DNA from: Megaleporinus macrocephalus
Taxonomy: Eukaryota; Chordata; Actinopteri; Characiformes; Anostomidae
Length of the DNA: 64,000 bases
Direction: 5' to 3'
NCBI GenBank assembly: GCA_021613375.1
Contig: CM038727.1
Coordinates: forward strand, 1,467,332-1,531,331
Shown here: positions 49,680-62,090 of the stretch, one piece after another
Position numbering within the stretch: the stretch's first letter is position 1
How the letters are laid out: each line of letters opens with the position of its first letter
Notes under the pieces: model-generated
Seen by the model: only the letters and a program-made list of their open reading frames with translations
What the model was told of the DNA's origin: nothing
Database searches by the model: none
Translations under genes and position numbers: made by a program

Positions 49680-50114
49680 ACTCATCCATGTGGAAGACAC
49701 TCTCAACCCATTTGGGTCTGAACCCATCCTTGCTGATCACATACACCATACATGCTGATGGTCTTCTCTGGGGCGGATGGGATCTTCCAGCAAGATGATG
49801 AGACACATCACACGACTAGAAATGTCCAGCATTAATTGGAAGAGCTGACCAAGACCTCCAAATACCACCCTGGACCCCTAATTCCCCAGTCTTGAACCCA
49901 AGTGAGGATCTGTGGGACCACCTGGATGGTGTTGTTGGCTCTATGGATCCTCCTCCACGCTCCCTCCAGCAGCTGTGGGATGCACTACAGTCAGCATGAC
50001 TCCAGATACCTGTGACCACCTACCAGGACCTTACTGAGTCTCCCAGTCCGTCCAGCTAATGTCCGTGCTGTAAACGGTGGTCACTCTGGATGCTCATAAT
50101 AATGTGACTCCACT
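49680..50114 (+). mobile_element. Tc1/mariner-like relic, copy 3, with transposase remnant
   Basis: One frame gives VFSGADGIFQQDDETHHTTR, like the catalytic QQDNAPCHT region of Tc1-type DDE transposases; another gives LNPSEDLWDHLDGVVGSMDP, then SLQQLWDALQSA, a stop, and LQIPVTTYQDLTES. Frameshifts and stops make it a pseudogene. Ends ATAATGTGACTCCACTG; 5'-truncated. Confidence 0.8.
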
Positions 50115-50794
50115 GTTTAGCATCTAAAAAGGTTCTTCTGTTCTCTTAAGATTAATACTGTAACAAAAGCAGAACCCCTTTTGGTGCTATATAGAACCAT
50201 ATACAACACAAAAACCCTTAAGGATGCAAGTGCTTCTTTATAAGTTTATGATTCTGTGTTTCCTGAAACCCCTTGAAGAAGCACCTTCTGTTGGAGCTGC
50301 ATTGCACACTCCTCAGTCCATACGCTCCACATATGAATATTAAGCTGTAGAAGTAGCCCAGTTTGTTTTGGCCATTTTTATGATGAACGTATATGTATAG
50401 TCACCTATTCAGCCTACACGAGTGTAGCCCCACCAACTCATTCTAAAGTTATAAGTAGTGTTTCAGTCTGGACTGTTTTCTAAAAGAGGTACAGTACAGT
50501 TCAGCCAATCAGCACAAATCTTATAATAATTTAAAAATATACAGAGAGGCTGAACATAAATGCAAACAAGCTTCATAAGTGGATCTTAGGGCAAAAAAGA
50601 AAGTAGGAAAATGTAGGATACGAGTCGTCTGAGTGAAAACAATGACAGACAGATATACAGTGTGGCGAACAGTGTGTCTGTCTTTTCTTTGTGATCTCCA
50701 GAACACATGGTCTGGATTAGAGAAAAGAATGTTCATCTCACTGCGTCACTGTAGCTCTCCTTCTAACTGTGTAGTAAAGAGAAGTTTAATCTGT

Positions 50795-51010
50795 CTGGAT
50801 AGTTTTGGTTGGTGGATGATTCTCAGTCCAGCAGTGACACTGAGGTGTTTAAACACTCCAACAGCAGCACTGCTGCGTCTGATCCACTCACACCAGCACA
50901 ACACACACTAACTAACACACCACCACCATGTCAGTGTCACTGCAGTGCTGAGAATGACCCACCTCCCTAATAGTAGGTGCTCTGTGGTGGTCCTGGGGGT
51001 CCCTCTTTGT
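50795..51010. mobile_element. Half of the palindromic MITE family of 28,209
   Basis: GGTTGGTGGATGATTCTCAG, GATCCACTCACACCAGCACA and CAGTGTCACTGCAGTGCTGA match the right half of the element. Confidence 0.65.
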
Positions 51011-51017
51011 AAAGTTC

Positions 51018-51021
51018 TGTG

Positions 51022-51110
<89 letters not shown>
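51018..51110. repeat. (TA)n microsatellite
   Basis: Long TA tract with a few interruptions (ACATAT, TGTATA). Confidence 0.95.
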
Positions 51111-51112
<2 letters not shown>

Positions 51113-52130
51113 TGAACGAAACAAGTTCAAGCTTCCTTCAGGTTTCTCACAATCATAACCAGTTATGATTTATGATGCTGCGTGTTTTGCCCTAAAACCA
51201 CCACTAGAGGTCACTGTTGTGTCAGGCCTATGTAATCTATACCTCTGAAGTTGTGACTGTGCTGACATACTGCTGAGTAAATAAGGAGTCACTGCTCATG
51301 TCTGTACAAAACTTTGTATCTCACTATTTGTTTCTTTTTAGTTTTTGATGACATTTAATAAAAATCTGTCGTCATTTATGTTGTGTGTAAATTTCATGAT
51401 TTATTTCAAAATACTTTAATAAAATTTTGGTTAAATTGACTTAAATCAAAAATAAAGTATGTTAATCCTTCTCCCATAGAGTTTCTAATTTAAAGATACT
51501 AGATTTGTTCCAACAGCAGTGATATATTGAGTCCTACAATAATTTTATAAAACATGTAACACAAATACATGTAACATTCAAACTAGCATTCAAATGTTTT
51601 AGACTTAAAAATCCATCACATTTATAACTGTTGTTGTTTTATTAAACAATTTATATATACAGTGTAGATGGCCACTAATATATAATATATAATAACACAC
51701 AACTTTGGATCAACCTGCAGTTTTCATTTATTGGTTTTACTTTTTTAATTAGTTTTAAATTTGTTTTTTAGGTTTTTAGTTTTTAAATTAGTTTTTAAAC
51801 GTAGTTCACATAGAAAATGTTCAACAAAGCAAATCAAATTGCGCTAGCTTTGAGAATTTATATGACCCAATCCTGGAGGTTTAGTTCTCAACTGTACTAC
51901 GAAATATCATATTTGTGTTGGTCCTTTGTTAAAAAAATAAAAATAAAAAAAAAATAATAATAATAATAGTAATAATAATAATAATCTTAAATGTTTCCTA
52001 TTTAAAACATTGTAATCACATCCAAGACATCAAACTAACTATGAAGAAATAACAGATAACTATATATATATAATATAAATGTATTATGTTTCTGGTGTTT
52101 AGCTTATAATACTTTGATCTACACTGATTT
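51111..52130. other. Intergenic AT-rich sequence
   Basis: No coding signal; an A-rich and (AAT)n tract at 51,930-51,985. Confidence 0.5.
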
Positions 52131-52984
52131 TTGGGAATTGGGAATTTTATATCCTGTAAATGTTTCATGATGAATGGACCAATAAAAATGTTCCAAAATC
52201 TGGTTCCATTGACATTAAAAGTAAAGTAGGTTTATATTCTCTCCTGTAAAGTTGCTATGCTTGTTTTTCTCTGGACAGCGTTGATATGTGGTTCCAATTC
52301 TACTAATCAGCTTTTGGATCTTCACAGACAGCCTGGAACCAGAGGACATCTGACACAACCAACAGTGTAACGTTTTAGCCCTCCTGATAAAATCCCCTCG
52401 CATCTGTAGTGAGATTTTAATTTTAATGGCCCGCGTCCTGTAAGTCTTATATTCTCTCTAACGTTACATAACACATCCGTCAGAATTAATTTCTCTATTT
52501 CTTTTTATCTCAAAATTAAACAGCCTGCTCACATTATACAGTACTGTACAAAAGTCTGGGGCGTCTGAGTTGATAGTGTAAAAGTGTTTATCTGATAAAT
52601 AAGTGTCTGATCACCAGTAAGAACAGCAGATCTGATTAGAACAGATGTCAATAATTAGACATACAATACAAAGTAAGATGAATATGTTATTGTGAGAGAA
52701 GTAGATCAGATCTTGATCCAGTTTGAAGAACAAAGTTAGGTTCCAGATTTCTCCTGGACGCCCCAGACATTGTATGAATGTGTTCAGTTCCTTCAGCAGC
52801 AAATCTTGATTTAGCTTAATGAAGTACTGAGCAGTCAAAGCAGGTATTAGATGAGAACTGATAATAATACTGGGTTGTTTAGGAGAAGCTTGGAAAGGGT
52901 TAAGTAAACACGATGTATGGAAAAGCACTACTTACTCTATTAATACTGATTAATATTTAATAATAAAGTGTATAATAAAGAAAT

Positions 52985-53056
52985 TTGAACGTCTCTGGCT
53001 ACGTAAGACTCTTTAATTGTCTGTAAAGTACTTTGAGCTGCCACTTAATGGCGCTC

Positions 53057-53095
<39 letters not shown>
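52985..53095 (+). mobile_element. L2/CR1-like LINE 3' tail
   Basis: CTGTAAAGTACTTTGAGCTG, GGCGCTCTATAAGTATT and (ATT)n are the characteristic 3' end of fish L2/CR1 LINEs. Confidence 0.65.
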
Positions 53096-53788
53096 GATTA
53101 TTATGCTCTATAAAGATACTATTATCATTACGTCAGTGAGGCACACATGCCGAGGCTGTTTAGGATGTGGATGGGAAAGTGACCACAATAGTTTTAGAAG
53201 ATGAATTATTCAGCAAAAGGAAGCATCTGAATTCTCCTTCTCATAACTTCTCGGGGCAAAACAATGTGTTTACAAATATTAGAGTCAAATAGACCATCAT
53301 GAGTAGCGTGTCTGAAGCCTGTGGGCTCACCGGCATAACACCTGGCCCTCCTTTGTTCTCACAGGAGAGCAGTAGGCCTCACAATTGCTGCTGCTTGAAA
53401 AAGTGATGAATAATTCAGGTGATCTCTTACAGCAACACGCTTGGAAAAAATCAGGTTCTGCTTTTGGAGATTCAAAGTATGTTAAAACGAGGTCAGCGTC
53501 GCAGCCGACACCGGAAAAGAAATCTGTTTCCAAAAATAAAAGACTCACCGCGGCAGCATCGCTCTGGTCTTCTGCTCCTCTTCTCTCAGCGCAGGAGGCC
53601 TACAGGTCAGGTCTGGCACCACAGCCGTCCACTTAATTGTCAGTGAGCGATGAATGCTCCTCGACTTCTTCTGACCTCAAAATCTGCACCGCACAGATCA
53701 CCAAACGTGCTCCAGGGCCTTTGACCAGCGTTGTTCACCTCAGCTGAAAGAACTTACTCTTCAACCAGTTACTTTCATGTTGGGCCGC

Positions 53789-54485
53789 TTTAAAGGAGCA
53801 GTGTGTAACCTCTAGCAGTGGGGAACCGGTATGAACTGTTTCACATCTACACCCTCATTGGTTAGACAGCGTGGATTCAGCCTCCCTTGTGCTAAAAGAT
53901 AAGTCTGAGTGGTTATCTAGCACCGGTGTTCTAGCTATTTATTCTACCCACTGAGCAGTCCAAGGACGTTTGCAAGTTGCACCTTAAATGGTGCAGCGGT
54001 TACATTCTGGTGCTGACATTCAGCTTCTTAGTCAGATCTTCCCATTCCACCTTAAATCATGCAGCGGTTACATTACAGCACTCACATTCAGCCTCTTACT
54101 TACTAGCTTCTTGTTCCAACAATCCGATCCACCTTAAACAGTTCTGTAGTTATATTCTGACATCTGAGGCCTTCTAATAATTGCTGCATCATATAAGGTG
54201 GAACAGGAAAATTCCAACAAGAAGCTGACGAATAGGAAGCGGAATGTCAGTGCCAAAAAGTACTGCTGCACCATTTAAGGTGGAATGGGAAGATCGTAAT
54301 ACGGAGCTGAATGGAAGTGCCAGAAAGTACTGCTGCACCATTTAAGGTGGACTGGGAAGATCTAAATAAGAAGTTGAATGTCAGTGCCAAAAAGTACTGC
54401 TGCACTATTTAAGGTGGAATGGGAAGATCTGATTAAGATCTAATTTCTGACACCAGACCTTCATCTTACACACTGCTCCTTTAAA
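53789..54485. mobile_element. Palindromic MITE built of tandem sub-units
   Basis: Terminal inverted repeats TTTAAAGGAGCAGTGTGTAA (53,789-53,808) and its exact complement (54,466-54,485). The left half has tandem units CACCTTAAATNNTGCAGCGG...ATTCAGCTTCTTA; the right half has their reverse complements (AAGCTGAATG...GCTGCACCATTTAAGGTGG), about three times. 697 bp, no supported ORF. Confidence 0.85.
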
Positions 54486-54519
54486 TGAATAAATTACAGT
54501 CACTCTCAGACTAAAAAGG

Positions 54520-55300
54520 CCTTCGCTCAAAGCTAACAATCTCCTTTGAATCAAGGCATCAGAAGCTGGCGATTTCAGATCAGCTCTTAAACTGTCACAT
54601 TGAGTCCAGCACCCGCGTACAAAGCCTTGCCGATTAATACCAGGAAAGAAAGGAGCGCTTTGATTGGGTTTTCACACCATGGCCGAAATCAGAAATGTCA
54701 ATTTCCACACTTTTTTTCTCACCACGCCGGAAAAGCTGAGGAGTCACTCAGGCAAATTAAAATTGCCTGCTCGCCTCCGTGTCCACGCTTTATTGATCGC
54801 CGACACACCGGTGAACAGGATGCTTTGAAGCTCGACACCTGAAGAAGGAAACACACTGGTAAGTACAGCTGGCCTCAAACAGGAGAAAGGTCAATGATTT
54901 TTCTCTCAGTTACTTTTTAATCAGATTTTCTTGTCAAAGCAACAGAGGGAGGCGTACAGATTATACAGCAAATCATCCGAGTATGAACATCCCCTGCTAA
55001 AAGACAATTCCGTCAAGTATACGCTCTAGAAGATCCAAAAGGCACTGATATTTTAAATAAAAGCCTTCTGGCACATTAAACTCAGCTTTGTGTATTAATA
55101 CGTTCGGCCCTTTTCTCCGTCATCTCGCTGTCTCTCACCATCTGCTGCGGCCAGACGACGGTTCTTACAGATCCCGGCCTGCTCTCTCTCAGACTTGAAG
55201 ATAAGCCGCTCCTGCATAACATCACTGCTGTTCTGCTCTCCACAGCTGCGTTACGTCTTAACCAACAATCCGATTTAACGTTTTACAGAGTGTTCCTGAA
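54520..55300. other. Unique, possibly conserved non-coding stretch
   Basis: No repeat signature; balanced composition; words such as GGCAAATTAAAATTGCCTGC and CGCTTTATTGATCGCCGACA look like constrained non-coding sequence, but this is only an impression. ORFs inside resemble no known protein. Confidence 0.25.
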
Positions 55301-56179
55301 ACCTCACTTCTCACTGCTGCTGAGATTCTACCTAAACGTGGCTCATAAAGACTGACAGGAGACCAATGATCATTTTGCAAATGACTAGAGCGACTGGTAA
55401 ACATAGAAATAAATAATAAAATAGGATACAGATAACGTTCTGCACTGGGTCACACTTTAAATGACAGACCTTGTCAAAATTCTGCAGCCTGACCTCAAAT
55501 TGTCTCCACAGCGCTCAATGTTTAAAGCAGCATGCCATGTTTTGCTCCCTGACAGCTTTTAGACCACTGACATAAATACAACCCACACTTTGAAGGGAAC
55601 CGGCTGGTAACACATGTAAGCCTTAATGTGGTGTAATGACTCTAAATTATTAGGACACGTTGTTAAAAATCACTAAAAGTATCAGATTTATTAGATTTTG
55701 TGTAAAATCCGCTGCACGTTGGTCTCCATTGTTGTATCTACTGACGTGATCGGCGGGTAGTGACGTCAAATGGTTGCAGTAACCGGCCGTCACGCTCGAG
55801 CACAGCTAGCTAAACATGCTACTGTTCAGTCTTTACAGTTTGAGCTAGAACTCAACATTCCTGACATCAGCGGTGACATCACACACCACGTTAGTGTAAA
55901 TGGTGAACAGAGAGGGTGGAGGAGAGAGTGACACAGTGCTGGAGTTGTTGTGAAGCTGTGTGTTGGTGTTGACGGAGAAGGAGAGTGTCTGTTAAAGGAG
56001 CTCCGCTTTCTAGCAGGAAACATTCACACTCAGTAAACAGCTAGATACACTGAACGGGAGTGTCTCTGAGCTTCACACTCCTTTATTAGTGAAGTAGTAT
56101 GTTCACTACTAAGACTCTACTTTCACCTTCAGGATCCCGAACGAGGAGAAGCAGCTGACGCTAACGCTAAACCTTCTCA

Positions 56180-56425
56180 GAAGAGAATCCAGCGCATGTT
56201 CACGTTCACGGTTCTTCTTGTGGTTCTCCATAATCTGGAGCTTCTGGACTTCCTGTGTGGGGAAACTGTGGCACTGCATTGTGTTTTAGTCTACGCTTAA
56301 AACCAACAGCCTCTGTCAAGTCTCTCACCAGTGGTGGTCTACTGAACCACTCAAGCTCATCCAGACTGAAGTGAGGAGAGCAGAGCGGGGGTCTTTGGGT
56401 AGCTGTGTTGGTCCACACGCTGCTT
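56180..56425 (-). pseudogene. THAP-domain fragment
   Basis: The - strand reads RPPLCSPHFSLDELEWFSRP, VGFKRRLKHNAVPQFPHTG and EAPDYGEPQEEP then stop. CSPHF is the second zinc-ligand pair (CxxH) and RLKHNAVPQF the AVPTIF box of a THAP (C2CH) DNA-binding domain. The N-terminal half (first two Cys, HRFP) is absent nearby, so this is a lone exon, a pseudogene or a relic of a THAP-bearing transposon (P or Kolobok type). Confidence 0.6.
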
Positions 56426-56699
56426 CACTAACTATTCTCCTTGTTTATGTTTGTGAAGCTGTTTAGACTAATATCAGTCTTCACACTGCCTTTCACTGAA
56501 ACACCATCAACAACACAATGTACATGGTTTTCTTTAAGCTAGTTAGTAACTAACATTCACTCCTTCACACCACAGTCCAGTTCAGACCTGAAACCATCTG
56601 ACATCATCTACCCAGCAGGCATTGCACGTCAGTAATAATGGCTGCATCCATATGTTAAATATTTAGAATAGGAGCTTTAATTTATAAATAAATCTGATA

Positions 56700-57449
56700 C
56701 TTTTGTAATTTTTTTGCAACGTGTTTAATAATTTAGAGTCTTTACACCATATTAAGACTTACAAGTGTTACCAGCCGGGGTTCCCTGTAAGCCCCCCTCA
56801 TGTTCAAAGTATATGCACATTTGTTGAAGAGCTAAAGGTACAGAATCCAACTCCCCTTTCTGTGATCATATGTGTGTCGCGCAGGTATATGGACGCAACC
56901 ATGATCTGTAGCGTCCATATGTCGGCATGAGTTAGAATACAATTAGAATCAGCCACTTGTGTTGGCACACAGCGGAACTTGACTTCTGACCTGTTTGCCA
57001 TGAGATTTATTTCTTTGCAGTTGCTTTTGGCATCCAGAAAAACCTACAAACAGGTCACCACCTGTATTGAAATATTCCATAAATAACATTATCAGGGATA
57101 AAAGCTGTGCTGTGGGTGTTTTCCGTTAGACTTGAGACTGTCCAGTATCCTTTTATCTCTTTTGGCTCTCGCCAACCAGTAAAAGCCAGTCTTAGATTTA
57201 CTGACCACTCTCTCTTTACTCTTCCTCGGACAGCATCTTCCTCCATCTCTTCTAAGCCTCTGCCATGATGTCCACGCTGGGAATACCGAGCTGCATCTTC
57301 TTATAGCTGCTGAAGACTCTTAGTTGTTTGTGGGACGTGGTGCTGTAAAGATCTCGTACACTTATTTACTGCAACTTACGCACTTCTGATTTCAACCAAT
57401 CAGTACGGAGTCTGTGGTTTCTGGACACTGTCTGGCAAAACCACATTAG
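56700..57449. other. Intergenic, nothing recognised
   Basis: Unique-looking sequence with chance ORFs only; CGCAACCATGATCTG/GCGTCCATAT form small palindromes. Confidence 0.45.
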
Positions 57450-57960
57450 TAACCACACCACAATCAACAACATCCTAAGAAACACCTGGGACACCATACT
57501 AACCACACATTAGTCACCACACCACACCCAACAACAGCCTTACAACCACATGAAACACAATAGTATCCATACATTAGTAACTACACCACACCCAACAACA
57601 TCCCAACAATGACCTGGGATACCATAGTAAGCACACATTAGTAACCACACCACACCCAACAACATCCTAACAATGACCTGGGATACCATAGTAAGCACAC
57701 ATTAGTAACCACACCACACCCAACAACATCCTAACAATGACCTGGGATACCATAGTAAGCACACATTAGTAACCACACCACACCCAACAACATCCTAACA
57801 ATGACCTGGTATACCATAGTAAGCACACATTAGTAACCACACCACACCCAACAACATCCTAACAATGACCTGGTATACCATAGTCACACCATATTAGTAA
57901 CCACACCACACCCAACAACACCCTTACAACCACCTGGGACACAACACATTAGTAACCACA
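57450..57960. repeat. 64-bp minisatellite, about 8 copies
   Basis: Unit TAAGCACACATTAGTAACCA plus CACCACACCCAACAACATCC, TAACAATGACCTGG and ATACCATAG; inner copies spaced exactly 64 bp, outer ones diverged. Confidence 0.92.
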
Positions 57961-58039
57961 ACAGATGTCTGGATTCATTCACTGCTGTGAAATAACATGG
58001 TGAATTTCTTGAACATCTTATTTCATCTTTAAACTCCCT

Positions 58040-59560
58040 AGAAACACACTTAAAATATGGTTCCTCAAGGGTTCTTTAGTAAAGGGACTAGTTCTATTTA
58101 CAAACATATATTCCATGGGGAACCACTAAATGCTTAAATGGTTCTTTGCATACTGAAACGTTTTTTTAGACTGATGTGTTACCTGTAGTTCTATACAGCA
58201 CCGGAAAATGTTTTTCTATAGTTACAAGATTGACATTATAAAAACAGCCGAAGCCTTTTGGTACTCCATAGAACCTTGAATGTAGAACACTGCCCATCAA
58301 TCTCGCTCCTTAAAAGACGGTTCTTTAAGAGTTCTTCAGTAAAGGTAATGATTGTATTTCAAACCATGATTTCTGTACAACAGAACAATTTGCCTGCTTA
58401 ACGGTTCTATGCATGGTGAACTGGTTCTCCAAATAATTCTGTATAGCACAGAGAATATGTTCTTTTAAAATGGTTCTATGTAGCACATGTTTAACAAGAT
58501 AATCTTTAAACGTTCTTTAGTAAAGGGAATGGTTTTATGTAGATTAATTTGCATGCTTAAAAAAATCTTTGCATGGTTCTCCATCAATCACATTTTGATA
58601 AATGGTTCTTCAAGAGATCTTTTGTAAGGGGAATGGTTCTATTTAGAACCATGATTAAACCTTAAATCGTTCTTTGCACAATGAACTGGTTCTCTCAATG
58701 ATTCTATGTAGCACAGAGAATATGTTCTTTTAAAATGGTTCTATGTAGCATACGTTTTTATAAGCTAATCTTTAAAAGTTCTTTAGTAAAGGGAATGGTT
58801 CTATTTAGAACCATAAGTTCTGTATAGATTAATTTGCATGTTTAAACAAATCTTTGCATGGTTCTCCATAAATCACATTTTGATAAATGGTTCTTCAGCA
58901 GTTCTTTAGTAACGGAAATGGTTCCACTTAGAACCAAGAGTAAACCTTAAATTGTTCTTTGCATAGTGAACTGGTTCAGGTTTCACAGACTTTTTCTAAA
59001 ATAAATTATTTAAAGGATGGTTCTTAAAGAGTTCTTTAGTAAAGGGAATGGTTCTATTTAGAACCTTGATTTCTATGTAGAACAGTTTGCATGTTTGCAG
59101 TTTGCATTTTTCTCTACATGATGAACTTGTTCTCCAGATTGACAGACAATGTTTTCTTTTGAAAATGGTTTTATGTAGAACAAGCTTCACATCAAACAGG
59201 ATCAGTTTTTATATATGTTCTATACATTTTTTTTACAAGAAAAATCTTTAAACGATGGTTCTTGAAGAGTTCTTTAGTAAAGACAATGGTTCTAAGTAGA
59301 ACCATAAGTTTTGTATAGAACAATTTGCATCTTTAAATGGTTCTTTGCATGAAGAAATGGTTCCTCAGGCTGATGGAGAACGTGTTGCATATGGGTCCAT
59401 ATAGAGGTTCTAAGGAAAAAAAGGTTCTTCTATTGTTACCATGTTCAGCAACAGAGGAACCCTTTCCAGTGCCACACATATAAAACCCTAAACAGCATTC
59501 CCCATCAAACTGAGGAACCATGCTGATGGTTCTACCTGGAACGCATGGTTCTAGATAAAA
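58040..59560. repeat. Diverged long tandem array of GGTTCTTTAGTAAAGG units
   Basis: About eight irregular units (roughly 110-270 bp apart) sharing GTTCTTTAGTAAAGGGAATG, GTTCTATTTAGAACCATGA and ATTTGCATG-CTTAAA. GGTTCT/AGAACC words make many small hairpins. A related fragment is at 50,120-50,230. No coding. Confidence 0.85.
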
Positions 59561-59580
59561 AACATTCTCTTCCCCAGCTC

Positions 59581-59588
59581 TATAAGAG
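59581..59588 (+). promoter_or_regulatory. TATA-like box before the orphan first exon
   Basis: CTCTATAAGAGTG immediately after the repeat array, about 330 bp before the candidate start codon at 59,912. Suggestive only. Confidence 0.35.
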
Positions 59589-59911
59589 TGTGGCGTGTCA
59601 GGAGAGGCGGACAGCTCCACGTTCTCCCCCTCAGCCCCGCTCCGGAGAGGAGGAGCAGCTCCAGCGGTTCGCCAGTGAATCAGAAGGTCCTGCTCAGTCA
59701 GTTCACAGCCGAGCTCGTCACCACAACAGCGCGGGAGTTCTTACCGCCCGTCTTCTTCACGGACACTTCGGAGATTTGTTTTATTTCATTATTGGCTTTC
59801 ATTAATGGCTCGTTCTGTCGACACACGCGGTGGAATTAACAACATCTACTGAGTTCATGTGGGACCTAGAACCACTGAGGAGAACCGAGAACCACTGAGG
59901 AGAACCGAGAC

Positions 59912-59959
59912 ATGCAGCTCCTTCACCATCTCCTCCTCACGGTCTGGCTCTCGCGCGCG
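59912..59959 (+). CDS. First coding exon of an unidentified secreted or membrane protein
   Basis: ATG at 59,912 in purine context (GAC-ATG) starts MQLLHHLLLTVWLSRA, a typical signal peptide core, ending in phase 0 at a consensus donor gtaagtt. The 5' region 59,600-59,911 is CpG-containing and non-repetitive. No second exon is recognisable before the window end, so the gene would continue beyond it. Family unknown. Confidence 0.4.
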
Positions 59960-60387
59960 GTAAGTTAGCCTACAAGCTAACAGTTTTTATTTATCTTTTC
60001 ATTTCGGTTATTTTTTAATGTTTTCAGGCGTTTTATGTACTATTTCTCTGATTTGTGACAGAGAAGTTTGCTCTGAGTGTTAAGAAAGCGGGTTTATGTC
60101 GCTGATAAGCAGATATAAGCGCTGTAATCGAACTTTAGTCGAGATTTTTTAATCGTCGGTTGAGGTAATTTTAATATCCAGCCTGTCATTTTAACATTAT
60201 TAGCAGTTTCTGTCAGTTTCGGCTCCGGATTTCTTCTGCGCTCACTGTGGGTTTATTTCAGCTGCAGCTCTGATATCACAAAACTACTTTACCTCTGAAA
60301 TCCGATGAAATATAATCTCAGGATTCTGTTCAAAACTGGAAAATTCCGATTATGACTGAAAGGCGGCGATTCAGGTGCTTCGGTTTT

Positions 60388-60545
60388 GTCTCCCACCCGT
60401 ATTCCGGCCAACGGCTTATCCTCCGCTATGATTGGCTAACACTCCCTACTGACAAGCGCTTCACCAATCGAAGCCTAAGCAGTGCAGTACAACTAGCCAA
60501 TCCTAGAACAGGTGGGCGGGTTTTTTCGGAATACGGGTGGGAAAG
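60388..60545. mobile_element. Short MITE with inverted ends
   Basis: CCCACCCGTATTCCG at the left and CGGAATACGGGTGGG at the right are exact complements about 158 bp apart, with GATTGGCT/AGCCAATC also pairing inside. Confidence 0.75.
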
Positions 60546-60956
60546 AAAGTAGCGCGGTTGACAGAAGCCCTCAGCGTGTCTGAACTTGCGAAGGGTTAAA
60601 GGGAAACTCCACCGACTTTCCAAATTGCCAGTATAATACAGTTCTTGGGAGGTAAAACTGGGCATTTGGAGAGTTTTGGTGTGAAGTGATTAATTCGTAG
60701 AGAAACTTACAGATGGTGATTTCTTTACAGTGGTGGTGAAGGTAACCAGGGGTCACCATGGCTGCAACACAAATATAGACCTTTTATTTATGATCCAAAC
60801 CTGCCCACATGTGTGTTCTGAGTTTATATACAACAGATGAAGATGGTGAAATAGTCATAAATCTGAAAAACAATACACTTTCTTTGGGGAAAATGTGTTA
60901 ATGCCCTGAATGTGTGTAAATATATCACTAAGCAACATATTTGACATCAGACAGTG

Positions 60957-60957
<1 letters not shown>

Positions 60958-60997
<40 letters not shown>
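60958..60997. repeat. (TA)n microsatellite
   Basis: About 20 TA dinucleotides. Confidence 0.92.
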
Positions 60998-62090
60998 CCA
61001 TTCTTAGTAGTACGTTTCTATGTGGGAGCTTTTAGAGAGCTGAGGACGTCTGGTTCCATTCACCACCATTGTGAACAGTTTACATATAATTATATTAAAT
61101 TATTTAAAACATTCCCCTTTAAATGCAGACAGGTCTCCAGCCTGGATTTGGTCGAAACAGCTCACACATACTGTGAACGTAAACGCAAAAGGCCAGCATT
61201 CCTTTAAATATCAAGGTTTTTAAATATTAGCTGCTAAGCAGATTAGACATGCAGCCTCAATTTGCTTTGATATTTTAAATCAGGAATAATTAATAATATC
61301 AATAATAATTATATCAGTATAATTCCTTAAAGTTCACTTCAACCGGCTACAGCAATAAAATATCTACTGAAAGCCCCACATTTTATAAACATGGATTCAT
61401 CAGTACAGGCAGACATCAGACGTCTCATAAAATCTGAGGAATGTTGCTTTTCCCAAAATTATTACTGGCATCAGTCCAGAATTCCCACATCCCAGCTTCG
61501 TGTGTGTGGTCATCAAAATGCTTTATGAAAGTTATGATCTATGTCATGCGGGGAACGCTAGTTCATGACCCAGCTTACTTTAACACCGCTTTGGGGTTCC
61601 AACATTCCTGATTCCTGGAATGGCATTCCGGCACAGTCCACCTTTGATCACCTGTTAGATGTTTCATGCTGCAGCTCTGAAAGTTCTCATGCGGTTCCGA
61701 CCTTATTCTGGCACAAGGACGTCCACGACACTCAGCTGCGCTGACCGGTGAACCGTGACGGAACATTCCATGAAATTCCACAAATGACTTGGGAAGCTCC
61801 ATGTCTGCTAACCAGGCTCGGAAACAAACCCGTTAATGAGATCCTATAGACAATGTGCTATTGTGGTAGCGGCTCAGCCAGTGGAGAGCGGCATTTTGCG
61901 CTGTAAACATTTTGGGAATGCCGCATTGGCAGAGACCGGAATTTGATTATCCGAGCAGCCAGTAAATAATGATTTCAGTTATGTGGAATACTGTTGACTG
62001 CAGTAGCAGTGCTTAGTACTTAAACACCTTACTGGCCTCGTCCAGCAGTGTTTCCAATGACCACATGCTCCCAGTGTGCAAACACAGTCA

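Larger units (their letters stand above)
59960..62080 (+). other. Presumed first intron of the orphan gene
   Basis: Contains a short MITE with inverted ends (60,388-60,545), a family F copy (60,600-61,110) and a (TA)n tract (60,958-60,997). No further exon seen. Confidence 0.35.
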
